Positions 26,008-33,517 of a DNA stretch of 64,000 bases are shown here, one piece after another; the first letter of the stretch is position 1; each line of letters starts with the position of its first letter. The stretch comes from Maridesulfovibrio ferrireducens. GTDB lineage: Bacteria; Desulfobacterota; Desulfovibrionia; Desulfovibrionales; Desulfovibrionaceae. A model generated the notes under the pieces. It worked only from the letters and a program-made list of their open reading frames with translations, made no database searches and was not told the origin of the DNA. The DNA is taken from assembly GCF_900101105.1 (NCBI RefSeq), contig NZ_FNGA01000002.1, positions 1 to 64,000 of the forward strand, in the 5' to 3' direction. The translations under genes were made by a program, and so were the position numbers.

Positions 26008-26152
26008 GAAGTAAGCAAATCTTTTTTCACATCTCAATCGCGTTTTAATCATGTTTCGATCAGAAGCACTTAAAAAAAGTCAAAACTCTTTGACTCAAAA
26101 ACACCGCAAAGCTATTATTAAAAGAAGCTCCACAACTATAAAGGAGAAAAAT

Positions 26153-26581
26153 ATGAAAATCACAAAAGAAGAAGTGCGAAACCTATTCAAGCATTTGGAA
26201 AACGGTGATGCCGATTCCTTTTTTGCCAATGTCAGTGCAAATGTAGACTGGACAGTTATGGGAACGCACCCATTGGCAGGTCACTATACCAGTCTTGAGG
26301 ATTTCCGCCAAAATACATTCAAACGGCTGGCACCCTGTCTCACTGCCCCGATTCAATTGGTTTTAAAAACAGTCTTCATAGACGGAGACACTGCAATAGT
26401 TGAATTACAAGCAACATCGCAGGCCAAAAGTGGATGGGATTTTGATAACCAATATTGTTGGATTATTGAATTCAGAGATAAAAAAATTGTCCGCGTTCGA
26501 GCATACCTCGACTCAAACATGGTTGCACGCTTGATCGCAGAAGAAGAAGAGTCCACTAAAGTATATTTCAACCGCGGCTAG
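26153..26581 (+). CDS. NTF2/SnoaL-like protein
   Basis: This 142-residue protein has the cone-shaped NTF2 fold pattern: an N-terminal helix (EEVRNLFKHLENGDADSFFANVSANVDWTVMGTHPLAGHY), then strands DGDTAIVELQATS and YCWIIEFRDKKIVRVRAYLDS. The form is that of ketosteroid-isomerase-related and SnoaL-like proteins. No catalytic residue can be named with confidence. The ATG at 26153 follows AAGGAGA; the upstream extension of 34 residues is basic and without a site. Its function is unknown. Confidence 0.82.
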   Translation: MKITKEEVRNLFKHLENGDADSFFANVSANVDWTVMGTHPLAGHYTSLEDFRQNTFKRLAPCLTAPIQLVLKTVFIDGDTAIVELQATSQAKSGWDFDNQYCWIIEFRDKKIVRVRAYLDSNMVARLIAEEEESTKVYFNRG

Positions 26582-26771
26582 ATTTGCATAGATTTACCGT
26601 AAAGATATCCCTAAGCATCGTATGAAAAACGGAGTTCGTCACGTAAAGTGAAAATTTGGAAAGATGGAAAGGCTGTTGGATCAAACTTAAAGAAATATCT
26701 ATTATAGCAAGGAGAGAAAGAGATCTAAAAAAGATTTTACTTTATTAGATAGATTTTATTGAAACGACACT

Positions 26772-26809
26772 ATTCATCCGGTTCAAAGAATATCTTGAAC
26801 CGGATGAAT
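26772..26809. terminator. Perfect 15-bp inverted repeat between convergent genes
   Basis: ATTCATCCGGTTCAA (26772-26786) pairs with 26795-26809 over an 8-base loop. There is no T-run on either side. It lies after the small basic protein gene (leftward) and the NTF2-like gene (rightward), so a bidirectional terminator or RNA-stabilising hairpin is likely. Confidence 0.5.
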
Positions 26810-26834
26810 CAGTTCTTAACTTCAGACCAGACAT

Positions 26835-27002
26835 TTAATCCGTCACCGCGTTATTTTCTTCATTTTCAGCAACAGCTGCACCATTTTCATCTTGGCTTGC
26901 TTGCTTCTTTGCTAATTGGCGTTGCTTCTTTTCTTCTTTCTTTTTCATTTTTGCCAAATCTTTCTGGCGCTTCTCAAATTTATAATTACGATTAGGCGGC
27001 AA
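26835..27002 (-). CDS. Small highly basic protein, TTG start
   Basis: A 55-residue frame begins at TTG (27002) five bases after AGGAGAGATCA-type ribosome site (AGGAGAG). It reads MPPNRNYKFEKRQKDLAKMK, continues with a Lys/Glu/Gln-rich helical stretch, and ends in an acidic tail (ENEENNAVTD). The MPPNRNYKFEKRQK opening resembles small uncharacterised proteins I recall from other Desulfovibrio and Geobacter genomes; that recall is unverified. The charge pattern (basic helix, acidic tail) suggests nucleic-acid or ribosome association. It lies downstream of the RRM gene in the same direction, beyond that gene's terminator. The short length and TTG start make it easy to miss. Confidence 0.7.
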   Translation of the reverse strand: MPPNRNYKFEKRQKDLAKMKKKEEKKQRQLAKKQASQDENGAAVAENEENNAVTD

Positions 27003-27043
27003 TGATCTCTCCTAGTTAAACTGTCAATCGAAAAAACAAAAAC

Positions 27044-27077
27044 AAAAAACGCCCGCCTCCCGAAAGAGAGACGGGCG
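27044..27077 (-). terminator. Intrinsic terminator of the RRM gene
   Basis: A 12-bp GC-rich stem with two G-U pairs (27050-27061 with 27066-27077) is followed on the minus strand by TTTTTTG. Confidence 0.85.
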
Positions 27078-27109
27078 CCGGATACCGGACTAAAACTTAG
27101 AAATTCAGA

Positions 27110-27373
27110 CTACCAGCGTGGACGTTCTTCACGTGGTTTAGCTTCGTTAACCTTAAGGTTACGTCCGCCGAAATCTTTTCCGTCCATGTTGTCGATAACT
27201 TCAAGAGCACCGGCGTCATCCATTTCGACAAAGCCGAAACCACGAGGACGACCAGTTTCACGGTCTTCGATAAGATTGATAGAAATAACTTCACCGTAAG
27301 CTTCAAAAGCAGCGCGAAGATCATCTTCAGTAGCAGACCAAGGCAAATTTCCGACATAAAGTTTTTTAGACAT
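27110..27373 (-). CDS. RRM-type RNA-binding protein
   Basis: This 87-residue protein is a single RNA-recognition motif: RNP2 is LYVGNLPW (residues 5-12) and RNP1 is RGFGFVEM (about 44-51), with the aromatic residues needed for RNA stacking. A short tail (KPREERPRW) replaces the Gly-rich tail of cyanobacterial Rbp proteins. In other bacteria, such single-RRM proteins respond to cold or bind mRNA. The ATG at 27373 follows GGAGAA. It has an untranslated leader with an internal terminator-like hairpin (27430-27460), suggesting regulation by premature termination. Confidence 0.93.
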   Translation of the reverse strand: MSKKLYVGNLPWSATEDDLRAAFEAYGEVISINLIEDRETGRPRGFGFVEMDDAGALEVIDNMDGKDFGGRNLKVNEAKPREERPRW

Positions 27374-27422
27374 TATATATTCTCCTAAAAAATTGATGAG
27401 ACGCTGACGCTTTCGCGCCAAC

Positions 27423-27460
27423 AAAAAAAGGAGCAGTGTACAAGATGCACACATTGCTCC
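27423..27460 (-). terminator. Terminator-like hairpin in the leader of the RRM gene
   Basis: On the minus strand GGAGCAATGTGT (27449-27460) pairs with ACACTGCTCC (27430-27439), with one bulge, followed by seven T (27423-27429). It lies 50 bp upstream of the RRM start codon with no gene ending before it, which fits an attenuator or the end of a small RNA. Confidence 0.6.
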
Positions 27461-27756
27461 TCGATATACCTGTTCATTTTAAACTAGCTTCGGTCACATT
27501 CAGACCGCGCCTCCACGTGCGTTACTAGTGTATAGAGGAAAGTTCTCTATCAACGACCCAAAAATGTCAAGACATATTATTTTTTATTTTAAAAAACTTC
27601 ACTATTTGTCTCTGAAACAACTCACAATCAAAACACATCCGCGACATCTTTCTTAGTATTAAAGGATGTATCTACCCAATAAGATAGGACTTATAGTATA
27701 TTGATTTACTCCTCAGATAGGCATAACACTAACTGAAACAACATGAGGAATTAAAT

Positions 27757-28167
27757 ATGGCCTTACTCTCTTGGAATGATAATTATTCAATTGGAATCAA
27801 AAAAATCGATAATGAGCATAAAGTTCTTATAGGGATGATTAACAAAGCTTATGATTCAATCGAAAAGATGGAAGAACAGAAAGTGCTTTTAGAATTGATT
27901 TCAGAAATGCGTCAATATGCCATGGATCATTTTTCAACCGAAGAGATGTTCATGAAACATTACACCTACCCCGAGACTGAAAACCATAGAAAACAGCATA
28001 ACCACTTCATGATATATGTAGCTTCTGCGGATAACATGATGGATGCAGACAATAACGCACTGGATCCATATAAAGTTTTTAAATATCTCGCAGACTGGCT
28101 GAAAAACCATATACTCGTTACTGACAAGCAATTTGGATCATTTCTAATGGATAAAGGAGTTAGGTAG
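27757..28167 (+). CDS. Bacteriohemerythrin
   Basis: This 136-residue single-domain protein binds O2 at a non-haem di-iron site. The ligand set is visible: W-x-DNYSIGIKKIDNEH (first His), MDHFSTEE (His and Glu), ENHRKQHNHF (two His), and WLKNHILVTDK (His and Asp). It lacks the methyl-accepting or diguanylate domains that some homologues carry, so it is the stand-alone type. In anaerobic sulfate reducers and related microbes, roles in O2 sensing, storage or delivery to protective oxidases are proposed. It is transcribed alone, divergent from the RRM gene. Confidence 0.94.
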   Translation: MALLSWNDNYSIGIKKIDNEHKVLIGMINKAYDSIEKMEEQKVLLELISEMRQYAMDHFSTEEMFMKHYTYPETENHRKQHNHFMIYVASADNMMDADNNALDPYKVFKYLADWLKNHILVTDKQFGSFLMDKGVR

Positions 28168-28248
28168 CCACAAGTAAAGCCTCTTAGCTTGCTTTAAATA
28201 TCTCTATACATTATTAATAAGCAGTATATACAATAAAAAGGAGGATTT

Positions 28249-29562
28249 ATGTTCTGGGTTCATCTTCTTTTACTGCTTGTAATAATATTTATCGGTATCC
28301 GCTATGGAGGAGTGGCCTTCGGTCTGCTCGGAGGACTCGGAGTCGCCGTTCTAGTTTTCGCATTCGGCATAAAACCAGGCAATCCTCCTGTCAGCGTCAT
28401 GCTCATCATTCTGGCTGTTGTCGCAGCTTCGGCAACGCTTGAAGCAACGGGAGGACTTAGCCTTCTTGTAAAATATGCAGAAAAACTTTTACGTAAACAT
28501 CCTGAATACATTGTATATTTAGGCCCTATTTGCACTTTCTCGCTTACGGTGCTGGTCGGAACCGGACACTCTGTATACCCCCTTCTGCCTGTCATCTACG
28601 ATGTTGCTTATAAAAACGGAATCCGCCCTGAGCGCGCTTTAGCCGTTTCTACAGTTGCATCACAAATGGGCATAACCGCCAGCCCTATTGCAGCCGCTGC
28701 GGCAGTCGTTCTAGCCACGGCCGCAGACAACAACCTTGATATAAATCTGGTTAACATTCTTATGGTCACCATTCCTGCGACCTTCATTGGAATGCTCACA
28801 GCAGCAACATGGAGCCTTAAACGCGGTAAAGATTTAGACAAGGACGAAGATTTTCAGATAAAGATGAAAGACCCTGAATTTAGACGTGAAGTTGAAGACA
28901 TAGACTCTACCTCCACCGAAATTGCCTCAACAGGAAAAAAAGGACTGACGGTCTTCCTTCTGGGAATTCTAGCAGTTATAATTCTTGCGCTATTCAACAA
29001 ACACCTGCTTCCAGAAGGCGTCACAATGTCAGTAGCCATCCAGTTTATGATGCTCTCAGTCGGAGCAATCATTGTCCTGATGACTAATATTTCCCCTAAA
29101 ACAATAGTTAACAGCAGTGTATTCATAGCTGGAATGACCGCCGTAATTACCATCTTCGGTATCGCATGGATGAGCGACACCATCATCAGTTATAATAAAC
29201 CATATCTCATAGGTCTGATCAGTGAAATGGTTCATTTGTATCCTTGGACATTCGCCATAGCCATGTTTCTTGTCTCTATGTTCCTAAAAAGTCAGGCCGC
29301 AGTATTAACGATTATGCTCCCGCTGGGATTCTCATTGGGTATTCCTAAAGAAGTTCTTATCGGGGTTCTGCCATCCTGCTATGCCTACTTCTTCTTCCCC
29401 TTCTACCCGAGTGATCTTGCTGCGATCAGTTTTGACCGCACAGGCACAACTCACATTGGGAAATACGTATTGAACCACAGCTTTATGTTTCCAGGCTTAA
29501 TAGGCGTTGGAACAGCCACAGTTATCGGTTATTTCCTTGCACAGATAATTTTCTTAAACTGA
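28249..29562 (+). CDS. Anaerobic C4-dicarboxylate transporter of the Dcu family
   Basis: Dcu carriers exchange fumarate, malate or aspartate for succinate under anaerobic conditions. The 437-residue protein is the usual size, with about ten to twelve membrane segments, the conserved GTGHSVYPLLPVIYDVAYKNGIRPERALAVSTVASQMGITASPIAAA region and a central charged loop (DEDFQIKMKDPEFRREVEDID). The ending (FPFYPSDLAAISFDRTGTTHIGKYVLNHSFM) is typical of DcuA/DcuB. Which of the two cannot be decided from sequence. The ATG at 28249 follows AAGGAGG. Confidence 0.93.
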   Translation: MFWVHLLLLLVIIFIGIRYGGVAFGLLGGLGVAVLVFAFGIKPGNPPVSVMLIILAVVAASATLEATGGLSLLVKYAEKLLRKHPEYIVYLGPICTFSLTVLVGTGHSVYPLLPVIYDVAYKNGIRPERALAVSTVASQMGITASPIAAAAAVVLATAADNNLDINLVNILMVTIPATFIGMLTAATWSLKRGKDLDKDEDFQIKMKDPEFRREVEDIDSTSTEIASTGKKGLTVFLLGILAVIILALFNKHLLPEGVTMSVAIQFMMLSVGAIIVLMTNISPKTIVNSSVFIAGMTAVITIFGIAWMSDTIISYNKPYLIGLISEMVHLYPWTFAIAMFLVSMFLKSQAAVLTIMLPLGFSLGIPKEVLIGVLPSCYAYFFFPFYPSDLAAISFDRTGTTHIGKYVLNHSFMFPGLIGVGTATVIGYFLAQIIFLN

Positions 29563-29569
29563 GATAAAG

Positions 29570-29598
29570 CCCGGTGTTAAAAATTAACATCGGGATTT
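29570..29598 (+). terminator. Intrinsic terminator after the Dcu gene
   Basis: CCCGGTGTTAA (29570-29580) pairs with TTAACATCGGG (29584-29594) with one mismatch, then ATTTTAT. Confidence 0.65.
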
Positions 29599-29623
29599 TA
29601 TCTATATATATGATGGAGAATTA

Positions 29624-29812
29624 ATGACGGTATTCACTAAAGACATCCTTCTCGCGCCAGAAAATGAAATTGTCTGCTATTGCTCAAACATTACAAAAGG
29701 CCAGATTAACGAAGCTATTTCGAACGGAGCTACTTCTTTGGCTGCAATAAAAGAAGTAACCGGAGCGTGTATCGCCGCACGTTGCAAAGAAATGAACCCT
29801 CGCGGAAGGTGA
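29624..29812 (+). CDS. BFD-like [2Fe-2S]-binding protein
   Basis: This 62-residue protein matches the bacterioferritin-associated ferredoxin (BFD) fold: Cys18-x-Cys20, then 28 residues, then Cys49-x4-Cys54 (CYCSNITKGQINEAISNGATS, CIAARC). The same fold occurs as a domain in nitrite reductases and NifU/copper chaperone proteins. Members transfer electrons to bacterioferritin or other Fe-S partners. It lies 61 bp after the Dcu gene behind a hairpin; no bacterioferritin is nearby. The ATG at 29624 is preceded by GGAGA. Confidence 0.82.
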   Translation: MTVFTKDILLAPENEIVCYCSNITKGQINEAISNGATSLAAIKEVTGACIAARCKEMNPRGR

Positions 29813-29950
29813 TGTTCGGTAGAAATCAATGCTCTCCTTGGTAAGGAGACATCAAACTTGAATCTAAAAACACTCTGAATTTTCATTATCATCGATAGTT
29901 TTCACTCTTAATTTTACCTTTAATTCAATTTAAAACTCACTTTTTTCACA

Positions 29951-29981
29951 AAAAAAAGGCGCAATCTTCACGATTGCGCCT
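29951..29981 (-). terminator. Intrinsic terminator of the EF-hand gene
   Basis: A 10-bp perfect stem (29957-29966 with 29972-29981) is followed on the minus strand by T7. Confidence 0.88.
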
Positions 29982-30005
29982 AAATAAAATCTATTTTTTC
30001 TGAAA

Positions 30006-30581
30006 TTATTTTCCGTTTTTCCAATTTTCCCATTCTGTTTTGCTGAGTTTTCCGTCTTTATTAACATCAGCTTCGCGCATAATACGTTCAGCATTAAGAG
30101 GATAAACATTCACAATTTCGGAACGGATTATAGTTTTATTCCCATCTTTATCGATCTCAATAAACCCTCTGGTAAAACGAACTCTCTCAAGATTATACTT
30201 GATAGCTTTAGCTTTTCTACCGCTTTCAAGATAGTACAACGACATCGTCTGTTTTCCAGTTATTTCACCCTGAAGATATCCGTCTTCACCTTCTGCAAGA
30301 TACAGACGGGTTCCATCTGCATCAATAATACCACAGAATGGTTCTGTCTCCGCATTATCATTTTTATCGGCAAACCAGATTTTATAACCGGAAAACATAG
30401 TTCCATCTTGTTTATTGATAACAAAAACAGCCTTATTCTCTCTAATATCGCCGTCCTTGGTGATCAGCTTAACCGCACCACCCCATGTACCGCGCAATTC
30501 AGGTGCACCAGCCGCAAATGCCATTGCACTAAACATCATGAAAACCAGAGCTACGAGGCTGCAACATAAAAATTTCTTCAT
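30006..30581 (-). CDS. Exported EF-hand protein of unknown function
   Basis: The 191-residue protein starts with a signal peptide (MKKFLCCSLVALVFMMFSAMAFA, cleaved near residue 23). The body (residues 28-150) is beta-rich, with RGTWGGAVKLITKDG and repeated turn-strand pairs, resembling a lipocalin or avidin-like barrel though I cannot name the family. The C terminus carries one calcium-binding EF-hand loop, DVNKDGKLSKTEW, which has Asp/Asn/Asp/Lys and the final Glu-type ligand. Calcium binding is therefore likely. Single gene with its own terminator. Confidence 0.75.
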   Translation of the reverse strand: MKKFLCCSLVALVFMMFSAMAFAAGAPELRGTWGGAVKLITKDGDIRENKAVFVINKQDGTMFSGYKIWFADKNDNAETEPFCGIIDADGTRLYLAEGEDGYLQGEITGKQTMSLYYLESGRKAKAIKYNLERVRFTRGFIEIDKDGNKTIIRSEIVNVYPLNAERIMREADVNKDGKLSKTEWENWKNGK

Positions 30582-30670
30582 AAAAATTACTCCACAATTT
30601 TAAAGTTCAGGATTACTTTAATCTTATTGAGCATATACAAGACTCAGTCAAGCTTTTATCAGGTTGGACA

Positions 30671-30705
30671 AAAAAAAAGACGGCCACCGTAAGGTAAGCC
30701 GCCTT
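30671..30705 (-). terminator. Intrinsic terminator of the amino-acid ABC transporter operon
   Basis: A stem with mismatches (30677-30688 with 30693-30705) is followed on the minus strand by eight or more T. It lies 22 bp after the ATPase gene. Confidence 0.75.
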
Positions 30706-30727
30706 AAGCAAAAATAAAGATAAAAAA

Positions 30728-31459
30728 CTAAAGATGGGAAACAACTTTTCCTAAAAAATCCTTCAATCTTGGATTCTTAGGGTTACTGAAAAATTCTTGA
30801 GGAGAACCCTCTTCTTGAATAACTCCCTCATCAATAAAGATAACTCTGTCGGCAACTTCTTTAGCAAAACCCATTTCGTGAGTAACCACGATCATAGTCA
30901 TGCCCTCTTTGGCCAACTTCTGCATTACGTCCAGAACTTCACCAACAAGCTCAGGGTCTAAAGCAGATGTCGGTTCGTCAAAAAGAATAACCTTGGGCTG
31001 CAATGCAAGCGATCTGGCAATGGCAACACGCTGTTTCTGTCCGCCGGAAAGCTGATCTGGGAAATTAATAGCTTTTTCTTTCAAACCGACTTTATCAAGA
31101 AGCTTTAAGCCTAATGCGTTAGCATCACCTTTGCTCATATTGCGGACTTTAAGAGGCCCCAAAGTAACATTTTCCAAAATAGTCATATGAGGAAAAAGAT
31201 TAAACTGCTGAAAAACCATACCAGCTTCAGTACGAACTTTATTAATGTTCGTCTGCTTGTCCATGATATCATAACCGTCTACTTCAATAGTACCGGAACT
31301 GGGAACCTCAAGCTTATTGATACACCTTAAAACGGTGGATTTACCTGATCCCGAAGGACCGATTATGCAAACGACTTCGCCGGATTTAACGTGTAAGTTA
31401 ATCCCTTTAATAACTTGCAGCATCCCGAAATTTTTATGTAAATTTTTAATTTTAATCAC
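30728..31459 (-). CDS. glnQ: Polar amino-acid ABC transporter ATPase (GlnQ type)
   Basis: This cytoplasmic ATPase drives amino-acid import. The 243-residue sequence has Walker A (GPSGSGKST, about 36-44), the signature [15 protein letters not shown], Walker B ([14 protein letters not shown]) and the H-loop (VVTHEM). [17 protein letters not shown] is typical of the polar amino-acid subfamily. It overlaps no neighbour but begins 4 bp after the permease, so the operon order is substrate-binding protein, permease, ATPase. The glutamine label follows from best-known homologues and is not proven. Confidence 0.92.
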   Translation of the reverse strand: MIKIKNLHKNFGMLQVIKGINLHVKSGEVVCIIGPSGSGKSTVLRCINKLEVPSSGTIEVDGYDIMDKQTNINKVRTEAGMVFQQFNLFPHMTILENVTLGPLKVRNMSKGDANALGLKLLDKVGLKEKAINFPDQLSGGQKQRVAIARSLALQPKVILFDEPTSALDPELVGEVLDVMQKLAKEGMTMIVVTHEMGFAKEVADRVIFIDEGVIQEEGSPQEFFSNPKNPRLKDFLGKVVSHL

Positions 31460-31463
31460 AATA

Positions 31464-32132
31464 TTATCTCCGGGTGGTGTTAAGCTTTTTTTCCAACATT
31501 TTCATACCCTGTGCAATTGAAAGAGTCATGACAAGGTACACACATGCAACAGCCAGATAAACTTCAAACGCCCTGAAATTGACGGAAGTAATCTCCTGCC
31601 CTGTTCTCATAAGCTCACCGACACCGATAACCATCAATAAAGAAGTATCTTTCAGACTGATGATAAACTGATTACCCAAAGGAGGAATCATACGCTTCAA
31701 CGCCTGAGGCCAAACAACATAAAGCATTGTCTGGGAACGGGTGAGACCTATAGAACGTCCGGCCTCAACCTGTCCGGGATTAATGGACTGCACAGCACCG
31801 CGCACAATTTCAGCTATATACGCACCGGAATTAATGGCAATAATGATAATACCGGCAGTAATCGGTGCTATTCTTATGCCTACAGCCATTGGAATCCCGT
31901 AATAAAGAAACATTGCTTGAACCAGCATCGGAGTTCCGCGAATCGCTTCAACATAAATTCCGGCAAGTTTTCTTACAAAAAGGGACCGTGCCAGTTTCAT
32001 TAAACCTGCAAGACTTCCGAGTATAAACCCGAAAAATAATCCCCCAACAGCGATCTCAACAGTAAGTTTAAGACCACGCATGAGCATGGGAAAAGTATCC
32101 CAGAACACTGAAGTTTCAAATACAAACGCCAT
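31464..32132 (-). CDS. glnP: Polar amino-acid ABC transporter permease (GlnP type)
   Basis: The single permease of 222 residues has about five membrane segments and the HisM-family EAA loop [33 protein letters not shown]. An early [17 protein letters not shown] matches the family. As only one permease gene is present, it must act as a homodimer. A hairpin between it and the binding-protein gene (32158-32180) may lower its expression relative to the latter. Confidence 0.92.
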   Translation of the reverse strand: MAFVFETSVFWDTFPMLMRGLKLTVEIAVGGLFFGFILGSLAGLMKLARSLFVRKLAGIYVEAIRGTPMLVQAMFLYYGIPMAVGIRIAPITAGIIIIAINSGAYIAEIVRGAVQSINPGQVEAGRSIGLTRSQTMLYVVWPQALKRMIPPLGNQFIISLKDTSLLMVIGVGELMRTGQEITSVNFRAFEVYLAVACVYLVMTLSIAQGMKMLEKKLNTTRR

Positions 32133-32157
32133 ACTGCCTCTATCTTTTAAAAGAATG

Positions 32158-32180
32158 AGGGCGACCTATGAAGTCGCCCT
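32158..32180 (-). terminator. Intercistronic hairpin between glnH-like and glnP-like genes
   Basis: AGGGCGAC (32158-32165) pairs perfectly with GTCGCCCT (32173-32180). There is no true T-run after it, so partial termination or 3'-end protection of the upstream message is likely. Confidence 0.5.
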
Positions 32181-32202
32181 ATAATTAACAAAAAAACTAA
32201 TA

Positions 32203-32949
32203 TTATTTAGGCTCGGATCCAAACCATTTAATATAAAGTGTGCGGTATTCACCACTGTCGCGAAGATCTTTCAGAGCAGTATTAACCTTTGTTACAAGCT
32301 TGCTGCCTTTAGGGAAAGCGATTCCGTAAGACTGCCCCTGATATAAAGGACCAACAACTTTGACCTGACCTTTGGAAGCCTTACGTGCGTAATCTCCGAT
32401 AACAGGAGAATCGAACATTACTGCGTCAGCACCGCCAGCCATAAGCTCCATGAACATTGCGTCACTGTTGGGGAAAAGTTTAACTTCTTTAGCGCCGCTG
32501 TTAGCTTTAACGAAATCAGCGGAAGTAGTTCCGAGTTTAGTTGCTACAATTTTTCCTTTCAGATCTTTAATGTCTTTAATGGAATTTTCGCCATCTTTAA
32601 CGAGAATCAAAAGACCTGCATTGTAATAAGGATCTGAAAAGTCGACAACTTTGGAACGAGCAGGTTTAATGGTCATTCCGGCAATACCTACATCAACCTG
32701 ATTGGACTGGAGTCCGGGAATAATTCCATTAAAATCCATAGGCTGTAATGTATAATCAGCTCCGATTTTTTTTGCAATTGCGTCCCAAAGCTCAACATCA
32801 AACCCTGTATGCTTTCCAGTTTCAGGATCTTTAAATTCAAAAGGAGGAAAACTGGTATCACAGGCAACAGTTATTTTATCAGCAAAAGCTGATCCGACCA
32901 TCAATACTGTTAACAGCGCAGCAACAATAAGTGACAACAAATTTTTCAT
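32203..32949 (-). CDS. glnH: Periplasmic polar amino-acid-binding protein (GlnH type)
   Basis: This solute-binding protein of 248 residues delivers an amino acid to the permease. It has a signal peptide (cleavage near SAFA-DK, residue 23) and the family start KITVACDTSFPPFEFKD, with the GFDVELWDAIAKKIG and NQVDVGIAGMTIKPARSKVVDFSDPYY stretches that line the ligand pocket. These fit the glutamine/glutamate/histidine group, but the specificity is open. The ATG at 32949 follows GGAGG. Its leader contains two inverted repeats (32982-33008 and 33017-33036). Confidence 0.92.
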   Translation of the reverse strand: MKNLLSLIVAALLTVLMVGSAFADKITVACDTSFPPFEFKDPETGKHTGFDVELWDAIAKKIGADYTLQPMDFNGIIPGLQSNQVDVGIAGMTIKPARSKVVDFSDPYYNAGLLILVKDGENSIKDIKDLKGKIVATKLGTTSADFVKANSGAKEVKLFPNSDAMFMELMAGGADAVMFDSPVIGDYARKASKGQVKVVGPLYQGQSYGIAFPKGSKLVTKVNTALKDLRDSGEYRTLYIKWFGSEPK

Positions 32950-33415
32950 AAAACCTCCAAAACTGGCATTGTTTTTTTAAGAATCTTCATATTTTACCAA
33001 TGAAGATTGATCCGCATGCCTCAATTATTTGAGGCAAATTACACGTAATTTTTAAATATTAGCACTATTATTTCAAAATTTCAAGATTTCAAGAACAACT
33101 GAATAAAAAATGAATCCACTAAAAGAATAAAAAACGAATCAAATTTAATATTTTATAAACATTCCAATTTATAAAAAACTATCATAACATACAAAATTAA
33201 ATTGCAGACAAATTATAGCTTAAAACACCACTCCGCCAGCCTGACAAAATTGTAATATTGATACCATGCAATTTTAAGTAGATTTTAAAAAAATAACATT
33301 AATGTATATTTAAACAGCTAAACCACTTCTGTTTTATACATTTTTGTAAAAAAAAGACTAAGACAAAACTCCCCATATTAAAGTAAGTATCTGTTTTTAA
33401 ACAAAATAAACATTT
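32950..33415. other. A/T-rich divergent regulatory region between glnH-like and glnN
   Basis: About 570 bp separate the two divergent start codons. It holds a perfect palindrome TGCCTCAA-TTAT-TTGAGGCA (33017-33036), a second inverted repeat AATCTTCA/TGAAGATT (32982-33008), and at its right end the sigma-54 site of glnN. There is no open frame. Confidence 0.55.
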
Positions 33416-33431
33416 AGGCACACTCTATGCT
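33416..33431 (+). promoter_or_regulatory. Sigma-54 (-24/-12) promoter of glnN
   Basis: AGGCACACTCTATGCT has GG at 33417-33418 and GC at 33429-33430, exactly 10 bases apart, close to the consensus TGGCAC-N5-TTGC. Transcription would start near 33442, leaving a leader of about 75 bases to the ATG at 33518. It fits nitrogen control of glutamine synthetase by RpoN; the activator site is not identified. Confidence 0.65.
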
Positions 33432-33517
33432 TTAATTAAACTAAATTTTTGCAAATAAGTATCAAAACTCCGTACAATCGGAGATCAATTTTAAATAATA
33501 TCAAGGAGCTTTTTCAA

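Noticed and set aside
26582-26771. Possible degraded gene after the NTF2-like gene
   Set aside because: Short frames such as KIWKDGKAVGSNLKKYLL occur but have stops in all frames nearby and no recognisable parent.
26759-26995. A 78-codon rightward frame
   Set aside because: It is antisense to the small basic protein, which has a good ribosome site and biased composition.
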